A stretch of DNA of 64,000 nt from Terfezia claveryi (taxonomy: Eukaryota; Ascomycota; Pezizomycetes; Pezizales; Pezizaceae): positions 1-64,000 of the forward strand of contig WHUX01000013.1 of the NCBI GenBank assembly GCA_015179025.1, read 5' to 3'. Each line of letters opens with the position of its first letter. The first letter of the stretch is position 1. This document shows positions 9,909-21,640 of this stretch, in pieces. The position numbers and the translations under genes are program-made. Below the pieces are notes generated by a model. The model was given only the letters and a program-made list of their open reading frames with translations. It did not search any database and had not been told where the DNA came from.

Positions 9909-10622
9909 TTTGTCGAGGTGCGGATAAGTTGTGAGGGTAATATAAGCTTTTATTTCATACTTCCATGTTACCTATTGCTAGCTGGCTTGGCATTTATTTT
10001 CCTTTGAATTAGAAAGAGCCAGTGATAAAGAATTCCTTCTGTGTATTACACCATGACATTTTTATGCAAGTCTCGGTCAACTTCTTTATCGGGCTGACCC
10101 CTAATTTGTCCTCGCCCTCCGAGATTCCTAATATTCATACTTGCTCATGATTGAGTTTACCCTAAACCATTGATGATGTTGAACTTGGCAAAGCTAAGGT
10201 GATCTTAGACCTAAAACTAACGGAACAATATTTTACCTCGTGCCTATACCAAGTCTGGTTAGCACCCCCTGCCTTGAACCCAACCAGACATGTATTTTGA
10301 ATGATATGTAGTGAAGTAAGCAAACCAGTCTGCGAAGCGTCAGAAGTTTAGTTATTAAAACTTACAGAACTGTCGGATTATCCTTAACCAATGGCACAGT
10401 ATACTTATAATTTTGTTGCCCACCATATTAGTTATTCTTTGTAAAGTATGTACGTATACAGCAAACAAATCGTCTAACCCTTCTACTTCAGACAAACCAT
10501 TCCTTTGTCGAAGACACAACATGCAATCCCATAAAACTACAAAAATAGTCTCACTCTATAGATCATCATGAGGTATAACCCAACCAACTTATCAGGCTTC
10601 CTCAGCAAGCGTAGAAGTATTC
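9909..10622. other. Intergenic, convergent 3' ends
   Basis: Lies between the 3' ends of the carrier gene and the CTP synthase gene. No coding region. It contains one diverged mini-hairpin at 10252-10290. Confidence 0.55.
10252..10290. repeat. Diverged mini-hairpin with AGTCTGGTT ends
   Basis: AGTCTGGTTAGCAC on the left and CCAACCAGACA on the right form an imperfect inverted repeat of about 39 bp. The arms match the TAGTCTGGTTGGCAC terminus of the hairpin elements near 62 kb, so this is probably an old member of that family. Confidence 0.5.
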
Positions 10623-12651
10623 TCATGAAGTCGAATGGCCATTAACTAAAGCCTCTCCAGGAGCCCCCGTTGGCATTCTCGCCAACAGCTCTTCCAATCC
10701 CCCAGTACAAGCCGCCACGAATCCGAGATAGGGCTTAGAGGGATCCAGAACTCTAGATAAGTACTCTGGGTGGAACTGAACGCCCACAAACCACGGGTGA
10801 TCCTTCAGCTCCACCACCTCCATCCTCTCGGCCCTATCATCCTTCCCGACAAAGTTCAAGCCGCCCGCCTCAAGACGCTCAATATACTCTGGATTGATTT
10901 CATATCTGTGCCTATGCCTTTCGAGAATTTCTGGTGCCTCTCCATAGAGTTGGCGAAGCTTTGACCACTCACTGCCCGGCTGGAAAACAGTTGGTCGAAT
11001 ACCCAAGCGCATAGTTCCCCCAAGGTGAGTCTTGGAGCCTTCAGGCATGAAGATCACAATTGGATGTTCAGGTTGTTCGTGTAGCTCGGTAGAGTGTGCG
11101 TTATTGAGACCGCAAACATTGCGAGCATATTCAATTACGGCAATTTGCATTCCGAGACAAATTCCAAGGTATGGTTTCCCCTTAGTACGTGCCCACTTCG
11201 CTGCAGCGATCATGCCTTCGGTTCCTCGGGTGCCGAACCCTCCAGGAACGAGAATACCGCTATTGAATACTATGATTAGCGGTCGAATTCCAATATGACA
11301 GGGTTAGTGCTGGGTTAAAAACTTACTCCGCAGTGCAGACATCATGCCATGCCTTGTGGTATTTGGCAGAGTCAGTATGTGAAGCACCCTCCTCAAGCAT
11401 TTCAGCTTCAACCCATATAAGATTCAACTTCCTTCCGCACTTCATGCTTGCGTGTTCTAAACTCTTGATTACGCTAAGGTAAGAGTCGTGGAGGTTAGTG
11501 TATTTGCCAACTAAGGCAATGTTAACCTTGTCGAACAGACGATCTTGAGCGAGAGTGAGTTCCCTCCATTCGGTCCAGGTGGCTTTTCCCTTTTGAACAA
11601 GGGCTGGAGCGAGTTCAACAGTATTAAGGTTGAGGCTCTCCTGGAGAAGGTTGAGGAGGCCTTGTTTTTCAAGGAGAATGGGAACATGGTAAGTAGAGTT
11701 GCAATCATGGACAGCGAGGACCTGCTCGATGTCGACGTCACAGAAGAGAGCGACCTTGTTCGTGGTGGATTTCTCAAGGGGTTGTTGACAACGGCAGGCA
11801 ATCTATGCAGCTCGAGTGTCAATCAACCAGTCAATGTTGGAGGAAGTTGCTGAGTGAAAACATACCAGGTCAGGAGATAAACCAGCAGACCTTACGTCCC
11901 TAATCGCTTGCTGTGTTGGTTTGGTCTTCTGTTCACCGTGAATAACCGGGATGAGGGAGACATGGATCTGCATGAAGTTTGTTTTGCCAACTCGTCGCCT
12001 TAACTGCCGAAGTGCTTCTATGAATGGAGCAGATTCGATATCCCCAACGGTTCCTCCAAGCTCAATGATGCAAATGTCAGGTCTCTGATTGGTATCATCA
12101 ACAGGTATTGCAGACACTCGCTCGATCCAATCCTGGATGGCGTCCGTGAGATGCGGTACTACTTGGACAGTTTTTCCGAGGTAATCCCCTTTCCTCTGTA
12201 CAGGGCCGTTATTGTCAGCCTCATATGTCTCAACGCTCCGCCCTCTAGGCTACTCAAGCCGCTCTAGAGACCTAATCACCTCTTTCTCGATCACGTGCTG
12301 GTAAATTTTTCCAGTAGTGATATTATTCTCCCGGGTCAATGTGATGTTAAGGTATCTTTCATAGTTTCCTAGATCCAGATCGACCTCTCCACCATCATTG
12401 AGGACGAAGACCTCTCCATGCTCCGTTGGAGCCATAGTCCCAGCATCAACATTCATATACGGGTCAATCTTAATGGCAGAGACCTTGTAGCCCTTTGTCT
12501 TTAAGAGCAGACCGGTTGAAGAGGCTGCTCCCCCAAAAACAAATTCAGTATGGTTCAAAATCAGGAATCCTTCAATCCTAGGCATAGACTGACCTATCAC
12601 ACCCTTCCCAATACCACTGATAACACCCCCAGACACCAGAACGTACTTCAT
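10623..12651 (-). CDS. URA7: CTP synthase
   Basis: Makes CTP from UTP, ATP and glutamine in the cytosol, the last step of pyrimidine synthesis. Five exons read from the high end: 12594-12651, 12280-12524, 11866-12195, 11327-11802 and 10623-11259 (1746 nt, 581 aa, the usual eukaryotic length). The N-terminal synthetase domain starts [18 protein letters not shown] with its nucleotide-binding loop, then [13 protein letters not shown]. The C-terminal class-I glutamine amidotransferase domain has the nucleophile C404 (YLGICLGMQ) and the partner H533/E535 (VQFHPEY). The first intron falls inside the phosphate-binding loop and rejoins to GKGVIASSTG. All catalytic residues I can check are present. 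Divergent from the CCCH zinc-finger gene. Confidence 0.96.
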
Positions 12652-13572
12652 GGCTGATGTTGGAGATCCGAAAATTGCTAGTAAAAGTGAAACGAGAAAC
12701 TAGAAGATGAAGTATAAAAATCCCAACAACAGAGGGTAAAGAAGGAAAAAACCTTATATCTGCCAACCCGCCGCACGCGCGGGGGGGAGGAGGAGGAGGA
12801 ACGAGCAAAGAAATTTTGGGCTACCGTTTAAAGTCTATTGTTAGTCATCACCATTTTTGACCTGTGAACAAGCCGCCTAACCAGACTGGCTAGGTACCTA
12901 CCTATTAATGACACCGCTAAAGAAAGAAAATTTGGAGAATTGGTCTGATGTTGCGTGCAATTGCAAGCCAGGTCCTTATGGTGGACTACAGCCGGACTAT
13001 CGTGTGGTTAATAAATTCAAAGGATTCTGTAAGGCGGAGCAGCTCACAGTTTCATATCGTTTTGGACATATTAACCTGTAGATTGATATTTATTACCTGT
13101 ACAGGGTTCCCAAGAACACACTGGAAATAGTTCATTAATGATCCCTTCGAGACCCTGTTCTGGTATATCGGCACCAAGCCGATTCGGTCCCAGCATGATT
13201 GGGCACCGGAGATTATTTGAGCCCAGGTTTGTTCGAGAACTGACTCGATCCAAAGTCACGTGAGGAACCGCGAACTCGCGTGTCCTCAAAGCAAGGTGTT
13301 AAGTACCTGGGTGTAGACGCCACTTTAAGACCACGTAAAATGAGCTTGTACTCGAACATTTTTATCCTGTTTGTCTGGGTGCCAAGACACACTGAAAGAA
13401 AGACCATTGTGTCAGACTGTCGCTGCCCTATGAAACGCCTTGTCAGACTACTGTCCCCCGTCCACCGTAGCCCACGTCCCACCCGCCCACTGCGTCGGCT
13501 GTCTCCTTACATCTACCTCCACATCATCACACCCATCACGCAACAATCATCGCCATAACGTTAATATCCAAC
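12652..13572. promoter_or_regulatory. Divergent intergenic region
   Basis: 921 bp between the start codons of CTP synthase (-) and the CCCH protein (+). It holds a GC/GGA-rich run at 12773-12801 near the CTP synthase start and no further feature I can support. Confidence 0.5.
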
Positions 13573-15568
13573 ATGTCAGAGAAAGAATACCTCTTAAGCA
13601 AAATCAGTCAAGTTGCTGGTACGTTGCTGCGCTGTCAGCTAGAGCAAGAGTCGTGTTCTTCTCTTACTGACTCGAACCTGAACAGGACAAATCAATCGCC
13701 ACAAGAACCAGCAGGAAGGGGCGTCTGCACAACCATTTGCGACACATGGATACAATCCATATAACTACCGTAAACGCACCCTCGCTCTTTCTTCCAAGAG
13801 AAAATTGCAATCCTGTCGCCACTGATACTAATGATGTTGCTCTTGGACCCATGCAGCACCGAGCCGAGGGATATCATCATACCGGGGTTCAAGAGGCCGA
13901 GGAAGAGGGAGGGGAGGGAGAGCCGCTCCGGTACACCGAAATAGGACGCTAGTACTGAACAGCGGGACGGTGCCAGGGAATTGCGGTGAATCCGGGTCTC
14001 AATTCTCAATTCCAGATGTTCCAAATATTGCAACACAACAACTAGATCCAACTATCTCAAGCGCATCACCATCTCAGGCAATCTCGGGTGGGCAGCAATG
14101 GGTAGCAAAGCGTGACCGACATATGCAACTGATTAACTCAGCAGTATATGATCAACAGGCACTGGCTAGAGCAAAAGCAATGGAGGCCACAAGGCAGGAG
14201 AAATTGAAACGGAGATCGGAGAGACAAAAATTGAAACTCAAAAGATTTTTGGAAAGATCAAAGAATATAGTACCACAAACATACGGGACCGCATATGGTG
14301 GCGTCGGTGCAGCTAGCTCTAGTCATGAGGTCAGCGTTGGAGGAATCAGGTATCACGTTTCTGCGGGGGGTAACAAATTAGTCAAGGTTCCTGGTGAGAT
14401 TGCGGCTGCACTGATGAACCATATGAAAGGGGATATATAGACAATTACTTACATCTAGGTCTAGATGATGTGAAATCGGTAACCGCTACTCCTAAGAAAG
14501 CTGTTGTTGGAGGAGTAACTTTCATTCGGAGTAAAAGTGGGAACTTATGGAGATCGGGGCTTGTCAAGGCGAAACGGTGAGCATGCGCTCTGCTCATAGT
14601 AAAATGGAGGGAGGGTAATTATTGACGAATTCGTTTACTAACGCTGTTCTGATTTCCTCCGGACGTTTGGTATTTTCTAGCAACACCACAGCTCGCAAAA
14701 TCAAGAAACCTTGCAAATACTTCACACTCACCGGTACCAATTGCCTTTTTCCATTCACTTTTTCCCCTAGGATCCGCTGATGCCAGATCCGTCGTGCCCG
14801 AAGGGCCTGGAGGGTGCACGTTCATCCCTGTATCTCATGATGGCGGAGATATCTGAGATACCTTGAACTAAGAGGGTGGAAGGGGTGTATGACTAACTAT
14901 CTTATGCTTCTTACGCAGGAAAATGTCAGCGCGGGTTATCATGTCCCTATACCCATGATCCCGACCGAGTGGCGATCTGCCCACGTTTTCTCCAGTCTAG
15001 CAGCTGTCCGGAAGGGGACGCCTGTGATTTATCTCACGACCCTACTCCGCACCGTGTGCCTGCATGTGTTCATTTCTTACGGGGCAACTGTTCGAACACA
15101 AACTGTCGATACGCGCATATCCGCGTCAACCCTGCGACACAAATCTGCAAAGCATTCGCCACAGAGGGGTATTGTGAAAAAGGGGGTGATTGTACGGAGC
15201 GGCATGTGCACGAATGTCCTGAGTTCGATGAGAAAGGTGTATGCACAGATAAAAAATGCAAACTACCACATATTGAGAGGGCTGGGCGGAGGCGAATGGC
15301 AGCTGCGGCCGCCGCAGCGTCCAAGCCGGCTGTCTCTACTCTAGCATCAGGTAACGATAGTACTGCTGACGACGAATCACCAAATGGTGCTGAGGACAGT
15401 GATATTTCCAGTGAGGATGAAAGAGAGGCTATTAACAGTGACGACGTGGATTCAGATGTGTTGAGTGACGAGGAGGGCGAAGAAGACTGTTTCATCCAAA
15501 GTGATGATGCGAGAAAGAATAGTGGCAGCCACGAAGTAACGCAGCAACTGGATTTCATTCATTTCTAA
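13573..15568 (+). CDS. CCCH zinc-finger protein with five fingers (ZC3H3-like)
   Basis: Nuclear RNA-binding protein by family; ZC3H3-type proteins act in mRNA 3'-end processing and export or RNA decay. Six exons: 13573-13618, 13686-13769, 13857-14393, 14459-14576, 14681-14733 and 14919-15568 (1488 nt, 495 aa). After an N-terminal part with an Arg/Gly-rich stretch (YRGSRGRGRGRGGRA) and a basic helix near residues 150-180, five consecutive CCCH fingers follow: CKYFTLTGKCQRGLSCPYTH, CPRFLQSSSCPEGDACDLSH, CVHFLRGNCSNTNCRYAH, CKAFATEGYCEKGGDCTERH and CPEFDEKGVCTDKKCKLPH. The first finger is split by an intron. The C-terminus is very acidic with many Ser-Asp/Glu pairs, as in casein-kinase-2 targets. 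The exact pathway is inferred from finger number and order only. Confidence 0.87.
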
Positions 15569-17879
15569 CCCAGTGAAGCCAAAGTCGTCAATGGTATGGT
15601 TCAAAATACACTTCCTGAAGACCTATGGTTCAATAATTACATACGATCTTATGATTTTTGTCATACATTCAATACAATTGGCATTGGGCTACAAAGGTAG
15701 CTACAAATCACATATGCAGAGCGAACCTAGTTCGTATCAACAGAATACATCTGTGCTCTGCAACGAATGGTACTTGGAGGTCTTGCCGTCAGCCGTCTTC
15801 CGTCTTTATTTTGCACAATAGTTTGAGATCATGTGCCCTGCCCCGCGCTACTTGTTGCTAAATTGTACTGGCCATAAGCATTTTTGGCGGAATGCTGATG
15901 GTTTCTTGTACATGGTGATCCTGGATTTTTGCTTTTGCCCTTTACCTCCAATACCCAGTTATTATGTTCTCCTGCAGAATTAGATTTATTGGACTCATCC
16001 ACCTTCTTAAGCAATGACCACCTCTCAGAATTACCCGGTCTTTGGTTACGGCAACAATGATTACGATTGATTGCTTTGCCGTCCACTATCGGGTTGATCG
16101 TGCAATTATAATTGAGAGGTCGATACGTGCGATACTCATTGTTTAGGGTACGCATCCACGTTCCACGTTCACATCATCTCTCTCCATCAGATCCCCAGCA
16201 GCCCTAACGGATGAAGCAACAACAACTCACCCACTCCTGCTGACACTACTGTAGTTATCTCAAGGCCCAAGGATCAACATGCAACCAACCTCGGACCGGG
16301 GCCGAAAGGGAAAAATAGTTAAAAACATTTCATTAAACTACCCTGGATTTGGTTTGGTTGACAATGTTGTCAGACGTCCACAATCCACCCAGGCTTGTCA
16401 TCCTAAGGTATCGTCGTTACTATTCCCTAGCAATAGGAATGTGATTAGTGGAGGGGAGTGGGGTCTCCGGGGTGAATCTGCTAGGTGTTGAGGTTGATTG
16501 CGTGCCACACTTTACTAGTACTGCATGACTATGTCAATACACCGGATGTGGTACCGCTCATGTTTTACAAACTAGCCTCGCTACCTCAAGTTCAGGAATG
16601 ATTGGATCACTACGGGCTGTGTGACATATATAGCCATGGGTCTGGGTTGGACGTTTCGAAGGTTGGTGCAGTGCGGGTTGAGGTGGGCTGCCAATTCCGT
16701 GTGCTGTTCACTCGTGTTTGTTTCTTCAGGGTTTCTCTGGACAGGCAAGGGTCTTCGGAGACTAGCTTTCTGTCTTCTCAGTTGTATGTTTCACGGGATT
16801 ACGGTTTTTTTACGAACTTCTGCAGCATGTATGCATTATTTAATATCAAATATTTTTTTTCCCTGCCTGCACCGAATTTCTGAGTCCGATCCCGATCTTG
16901 CCAGCTTGTGAGGCTGACTTATCGTGCCCAAGTGCTAATCGTGATAAAGCTTCAACTATTATTTGAGTTCAGCCTGGATGGCTGCTATTCTTGGACCACA
17001 ACCAGTGTTACCGACAAAAGGAGCCACAATCATGACATGGGTTGTGTGATGGAAGCGGCCGAGAGTGTTGAGTCCAATTGCTTGGTGTGCGCGGCGAACG
17101 GGTAGGTAATAATCCGAATTCCGCGAAGTTCCAACACGCATCTGACCGAAAGCATGACCTGTAAAAACATTCAGAACTGAGCAGCCAAAATACTTAACCT
17201 TAGTCGACTCAACCTAATGTGGGATGATTGATTTTTCTCCGTTTCATGCATGGCACTACGTCAGACAAACATGCTGCAAGTTATGTCTACGGGCCAATTT
17301 GTTACATGAAAGCCGAATGCATCCCCATACATACCCTCACATGAACCAAGGCTACTACCAGTACACCCCCACCTCAGGTGGCCAATGAACTCCATTGTGA
17401 GTCTAGAAGCTGCAGAGCCTCAAATCCACTCTTTCCTACCTTCGATCGAGGTCCCCCCCCAAAACCAAGAATCAAGGGTCCAGTAAGAAAAACCGCTTTC
17501 GACTATTCGAAGTGGTGAAGAGGGTTGTCGTGAGACTAGAGGAGGGTGCCCTTTTATCACGAAATCCCGCAGATGCACCGGAAGAATTCCAGCAACGGTG
17601 GATAAAGGACCAGTATTTGTGCTGTGAGGACCCGTAACAGCCACCATTGAAGCTCTGGTTCTTTCTCACAAAACCCAAGCAACGCTACTGCTGCAGCTGT
17701 CCCCTTGCCGCTGATTTCAGGCAAGAGCTTAATGATAAAATATCATGATGCCATGCGTATGTTCGATTCTCCGATAGATGGACTTGAGCGGTTTTACCTA
17801 CTGGTTGATAGATTGCACATGTAGGTAGGGCCGGTAGATCATCCATCTACTACACCTACCTGCCTTGAATATTCGGAGC

Positions 17880-17905
17880 GGGGAGGAGGGAGGAGGGAGG
17901 AGGGG
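17880..17905 (+). repeat. G-rich (GGGAGGA)n tract
   Basis: Four runs of three or four G separated by AGGA (the first by AGGA-type spacers) fit the simple intramolecular G-quadruplex pattern. It lies in a gene-free region, so a function is unknown. Confidence 0.75.
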
Positions 17906-17941
17906 ACGGGAGAGCTTGGGGAGGAAATTTTGAGACGAGCA

Positions 17942-17971
17942 ATAGTGGAACATAGTGGAACATAGTGGAAT
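17942..17971. repeat. 10-bp tandem repeat, three units
   Basis: ATAGTGGAAC twice and ATAGTGGAAT once, head to tail, 37 bp beyond the G-rich tract. Confidence 0.85.
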
Positions 17972-20900
17972 GATATCAAGGTGACTTTCAACCGGTCTGG
18001 GGCGAATGGAAATGGAAATTGTAGATGGGGATCCATGGAGGTTAAGTAGATCGCTAGAGAGAGCGATAACCTACAATCAAACCGAGAGAGATATCACTGG
18101 TCGGTCAGGGTCCAGCCACGGGTAGAGCTAAAGCAACACTCACTGAGGTGCGTAACAGTAGATGCGGAGGGACGAGATCAAGAGGCAGCGAGTGGAGCTT
18201 TGCATTCCACTTGCACTCCTAGTTTATCCACCCTGCCGAGAACTCTAATGTGGGATCGGAACAATCGCCGCCCTCTTCGCTCCATCCCAACCGCGGCCCT
18301 TGCACGCCGCCGATACACTAAGCTACTCGTGCATTAAGCAACCAAATGCTCCCTCAAGTACCGGTAGCCTAACAGTTGTGCTACTGAGATAACCGACAAG
18401 AGAGAGGGAAGTCCTCTTTTGTCGGATAGACTAGCTGAAGGCCATGGCAAAAGCCGTGGGAGGACCTGCAAATGGATCACGATACAATGCTATGGGCACC
18501 GACATAGCGGGTTTTCGCCACAGACGACGCAAGATCATAAGCCGCAATGGCTAACAGTGACCGCTCCCCGAGGGCTAGAGTGTCGAAAGCCTGAAACCAA
18601 CGGTGAGGCATACGGGTACACCCGAGATCCTAAAGAAACCACGGCCGTCAAGTAAGACGGGCGAGGTCCGAGATCAAAGACAACGTATCCCATGCCTGTT
18701 CCCGATCGGGATATTTACGAGGTCGGAGGATTTAAAAAAAAAAGAGGTCAGATTCTCCTCGCGATGACTACGCTAAAACCTTACTCCATACGGTGGCAAC
18801 TGCGATCTACTTGAGAGATCCGAGCCCAGTGAGGTCGGGCCGGTAGCTGCATGCGCTGAAAATATTGAACCCTTTATTCAAAAATGTTACACCCTACGCA
18901 TATTTCCCTGCGCTGGGTGTGGAGGTATCGATGAGTTTCAGAGCACACTGATATTTGCCCATAGCTGGAGTAATGGGCGACTGGCCTATAGCCAACGCTC
19001 CCTACCGTTAGCTTATTCTTGAGACTTTCCCGTTTCTTGCTCTCTGGGCGTTCTTGACCAGCTGAAAGCCTTCGTATGGGTCCCGACTACTGCAACTTAG
19101 GCAGCTGCGTGATAGCACGGAATCGTTGAAAAAAAGCGGCATGCAAACTGCAAGCAACAGTTACCTACATGGACACCCCATACTGCCTCTTACATACTCA
19201 TAGTGTATGCATGTCTAATGGAAAGAACAGGAGTTAATCCAGTGGGGGCGGTCATGCTCCATACAAGACCCGAATATGGATCGAGAGGTCCAGTCATTGT
19301 CTCGCCCCAAGAAGTGAGATTGTCTTGGAGTCGAAATCTACTGGGTTATGCTACGGAAAAAGCAAACAAATATTGAGGCAATGGGAAGGATTTGACGCTG
19401 TCTGCAGCTGTACCGGTACTTGATTTCATTGTGACCCTTCACTGTGAAGGGAGAACGAAGAGTGCAAGACATCCATGAACACAAGACAAGGCCACGAGCA
19501 AACAACTGATCTTCCAAGCTCTCACGGGAACTTGAATTCAGTTGCTTATTGGACTGTCAGACAAATGCCTTGTTACCTTGCTTCGCCCATGGTCTTGCGA
19601 AGTACAGTACTCTACTCGTCCATGTCATGCTTGTCTCAGTCTCCTCTCAGCGTGGAGTATCCTAATCAGTGCAACGCCCGCGTCTCGGCGGTCGGCTGGA
19701 TTCCAAGATCTGCGCCTAAGTCTGGGATCAATTTAGAAAAAAATTGCCTTGGAGATGTCTGATGGTGATAACCCTCGTCGGAGTTGCAAAATATTGTTTT
19801 AGGTCTTGACCGCAAAAGTTCTCAATATTCCCGAGGCTCGGTGTTGCAATTATCGATAATTAATGTTTTGAATTCGAAACTTCAATCGTCAAATGTCTCC
19901 GCTATCAAACAGTTGGTTGGAAGATCACTGGACCTAAATTATTTTTTGAACGCTGTAACCAGTGAGCTGTCGACCTTTTTTCATTTTTATTTTCATTCTA
20001 ATTTTTATTATTCTTATTATTCAAGGGTCTCTTCTTTTTTCTTTTTTCGCGTTAGCCCAACAATTGGCAGTGGAGGGTGGTGTGCTGAAAAGAGGGGAAC
20101 CTGCCCCCGCAAGGGATAATCTGTCAAACAATGCCCAGGCCCTTGGAGGAGGAAGGCTGACCGCGTGAGTGGCCAAAGCTCTCTGCCATTAGTTCATTCT
20201 GCATTTTCCGTTTAGATAGACTGACAAGGTGACTATAGAGCTTAAACAGAATTTGAATAGAAAAAAAAAATACCGCTGCTTCGACTGGAGTTCCGGAAGA
20301 CGTTGAAAGGCAACGCCAGATTTAAAGGGTGGGTTCAATTTTTTAGGATTATTGAGGCAGATCGAAGAAGGGCCTCCCATCAAGCAGCACAACGGTATTT
20401 GGGACTTCATAAAGTAACAGATAGCAGCTTGCAAGGCCTGCGGCTGGGAACGCCAGTCACTCGTTTGCGTAGTGGCGGTATCTACTTGCAGAGCGAGCTC
20501 GATCGGACTTCCATGGCCAGTTTGGCTTGGAGAAGCGAGCATGCAGTGTGGTGACATACTCGCACAGGAGGATCATCAACCAAATTCCTCTTTTTTTCTT
20601 ACTGTCGAGCGGATTTAATTTTTGGTTTATTTTCTCGGCCGACTTTACTATCCGCTATTCCCCATCTTCACGGTGCCACATGCAAAGAGTGGGGAACATC
20701 TCCATCAGGATGGCAAACCCTCCGTATTACCGTATCGTAACGTCGCCGGGCCATGCTTTTTGGAAGCACGCTTCCCTCGCGAGATCCCCCCGCCTTGCCC
20801 TGCTGCCATTCACCTGTGCTGGGCGCCTTCTCCAGTACTGAGGGATGCTCGCGACTGGTTGGCTGTGCTAATAGCCCAGCTCTATTTCTTCTTCCTGAAG

Positions 20901-21640
20901 GCCCCGGTCTTCTGCATCACTCACATCTTCCGACACTCCTTCAGACTCGGTCATATCCAGCCATACCCATGCTGCTTCACAGAACACCAACTCTTTTCCG
21001 CTTTGTGCTCTTGATCTCCTACACTTCTGCTTGTGATTTCCTGATTTCATTGGTGAGAACCGCAGCTCGACAGTAGTGTGCTGCATGGCTACTGCCTTCC
21101 CCGTCCTCCGTGAGATTTCTATTCCGGTTCCCCCAATCATGGTGCAATGTCCCAAATCTGGTGCACCTGCACTGTGACAGCCAATGAGATAGGTCAGATC
21201 CGCTTGGTCCTCAAAGGACGTGCAGCGCAGCCGGATGTCCCACCCTTCCCACCACGAGCAAGGTCAGGCATGATCAGTCGAGAGGAGCAAATGGAAGGTC
21301 CGCTCGTGCCAGTATATAGACACTCGTGGGTCCTGTTACAGCGTCGTCTCTTTTTTTCTTCCCATACCTCCTCACACTCCAGCGTTTTGCTCACAGTACT
21401 AGTCTGTTCCCGAACAAGAAGTACCTGTTGGCCAGCTATTTACGACTCACGACCCCTACACGCATAGCACTCATTTGCTGCTTCTGTTTTTCAAGACACG
21501 AGACATAATCGACCTATCCGTGTAATCGACAGATAGAAACATCCTTATCCACACTTATCTAACGATTCCCTTTTTAACGACCTGTTCTCCTCTTTTTCAA
21601 ATTGTCGTCGACATTTTAGATCCCTCCTCACATTCACACA

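Larger units (their letters stand above)
15569..21640. other. 6-kb gene-free region
   Basis: No open frame here shows a recognisable domain, a run of plausible exons, or homologous-looking motifs on either strand. The distal part (about 21.3-21.64 kb) is probably the promoter and leader of the bZIP gene. It contains a G-rich tract at 17880-17905, a 10-bp tandem repeat at 17942-17971 and a short hairpin at 18393-18425 (CCGACAAGAG .. CTCTTTTGTCGG). No tRNA, rRNA or snRNA signature was found by eye. Confidence 0.5.

Noticed and set aside
18393..18425. GGGAAGTCC hairpin considered as an RNase P RNA core
   Set aside because: The partner conserved regions at proper distance (ACAGAAA-type) were not found, so a short chance hairpin is more likely.
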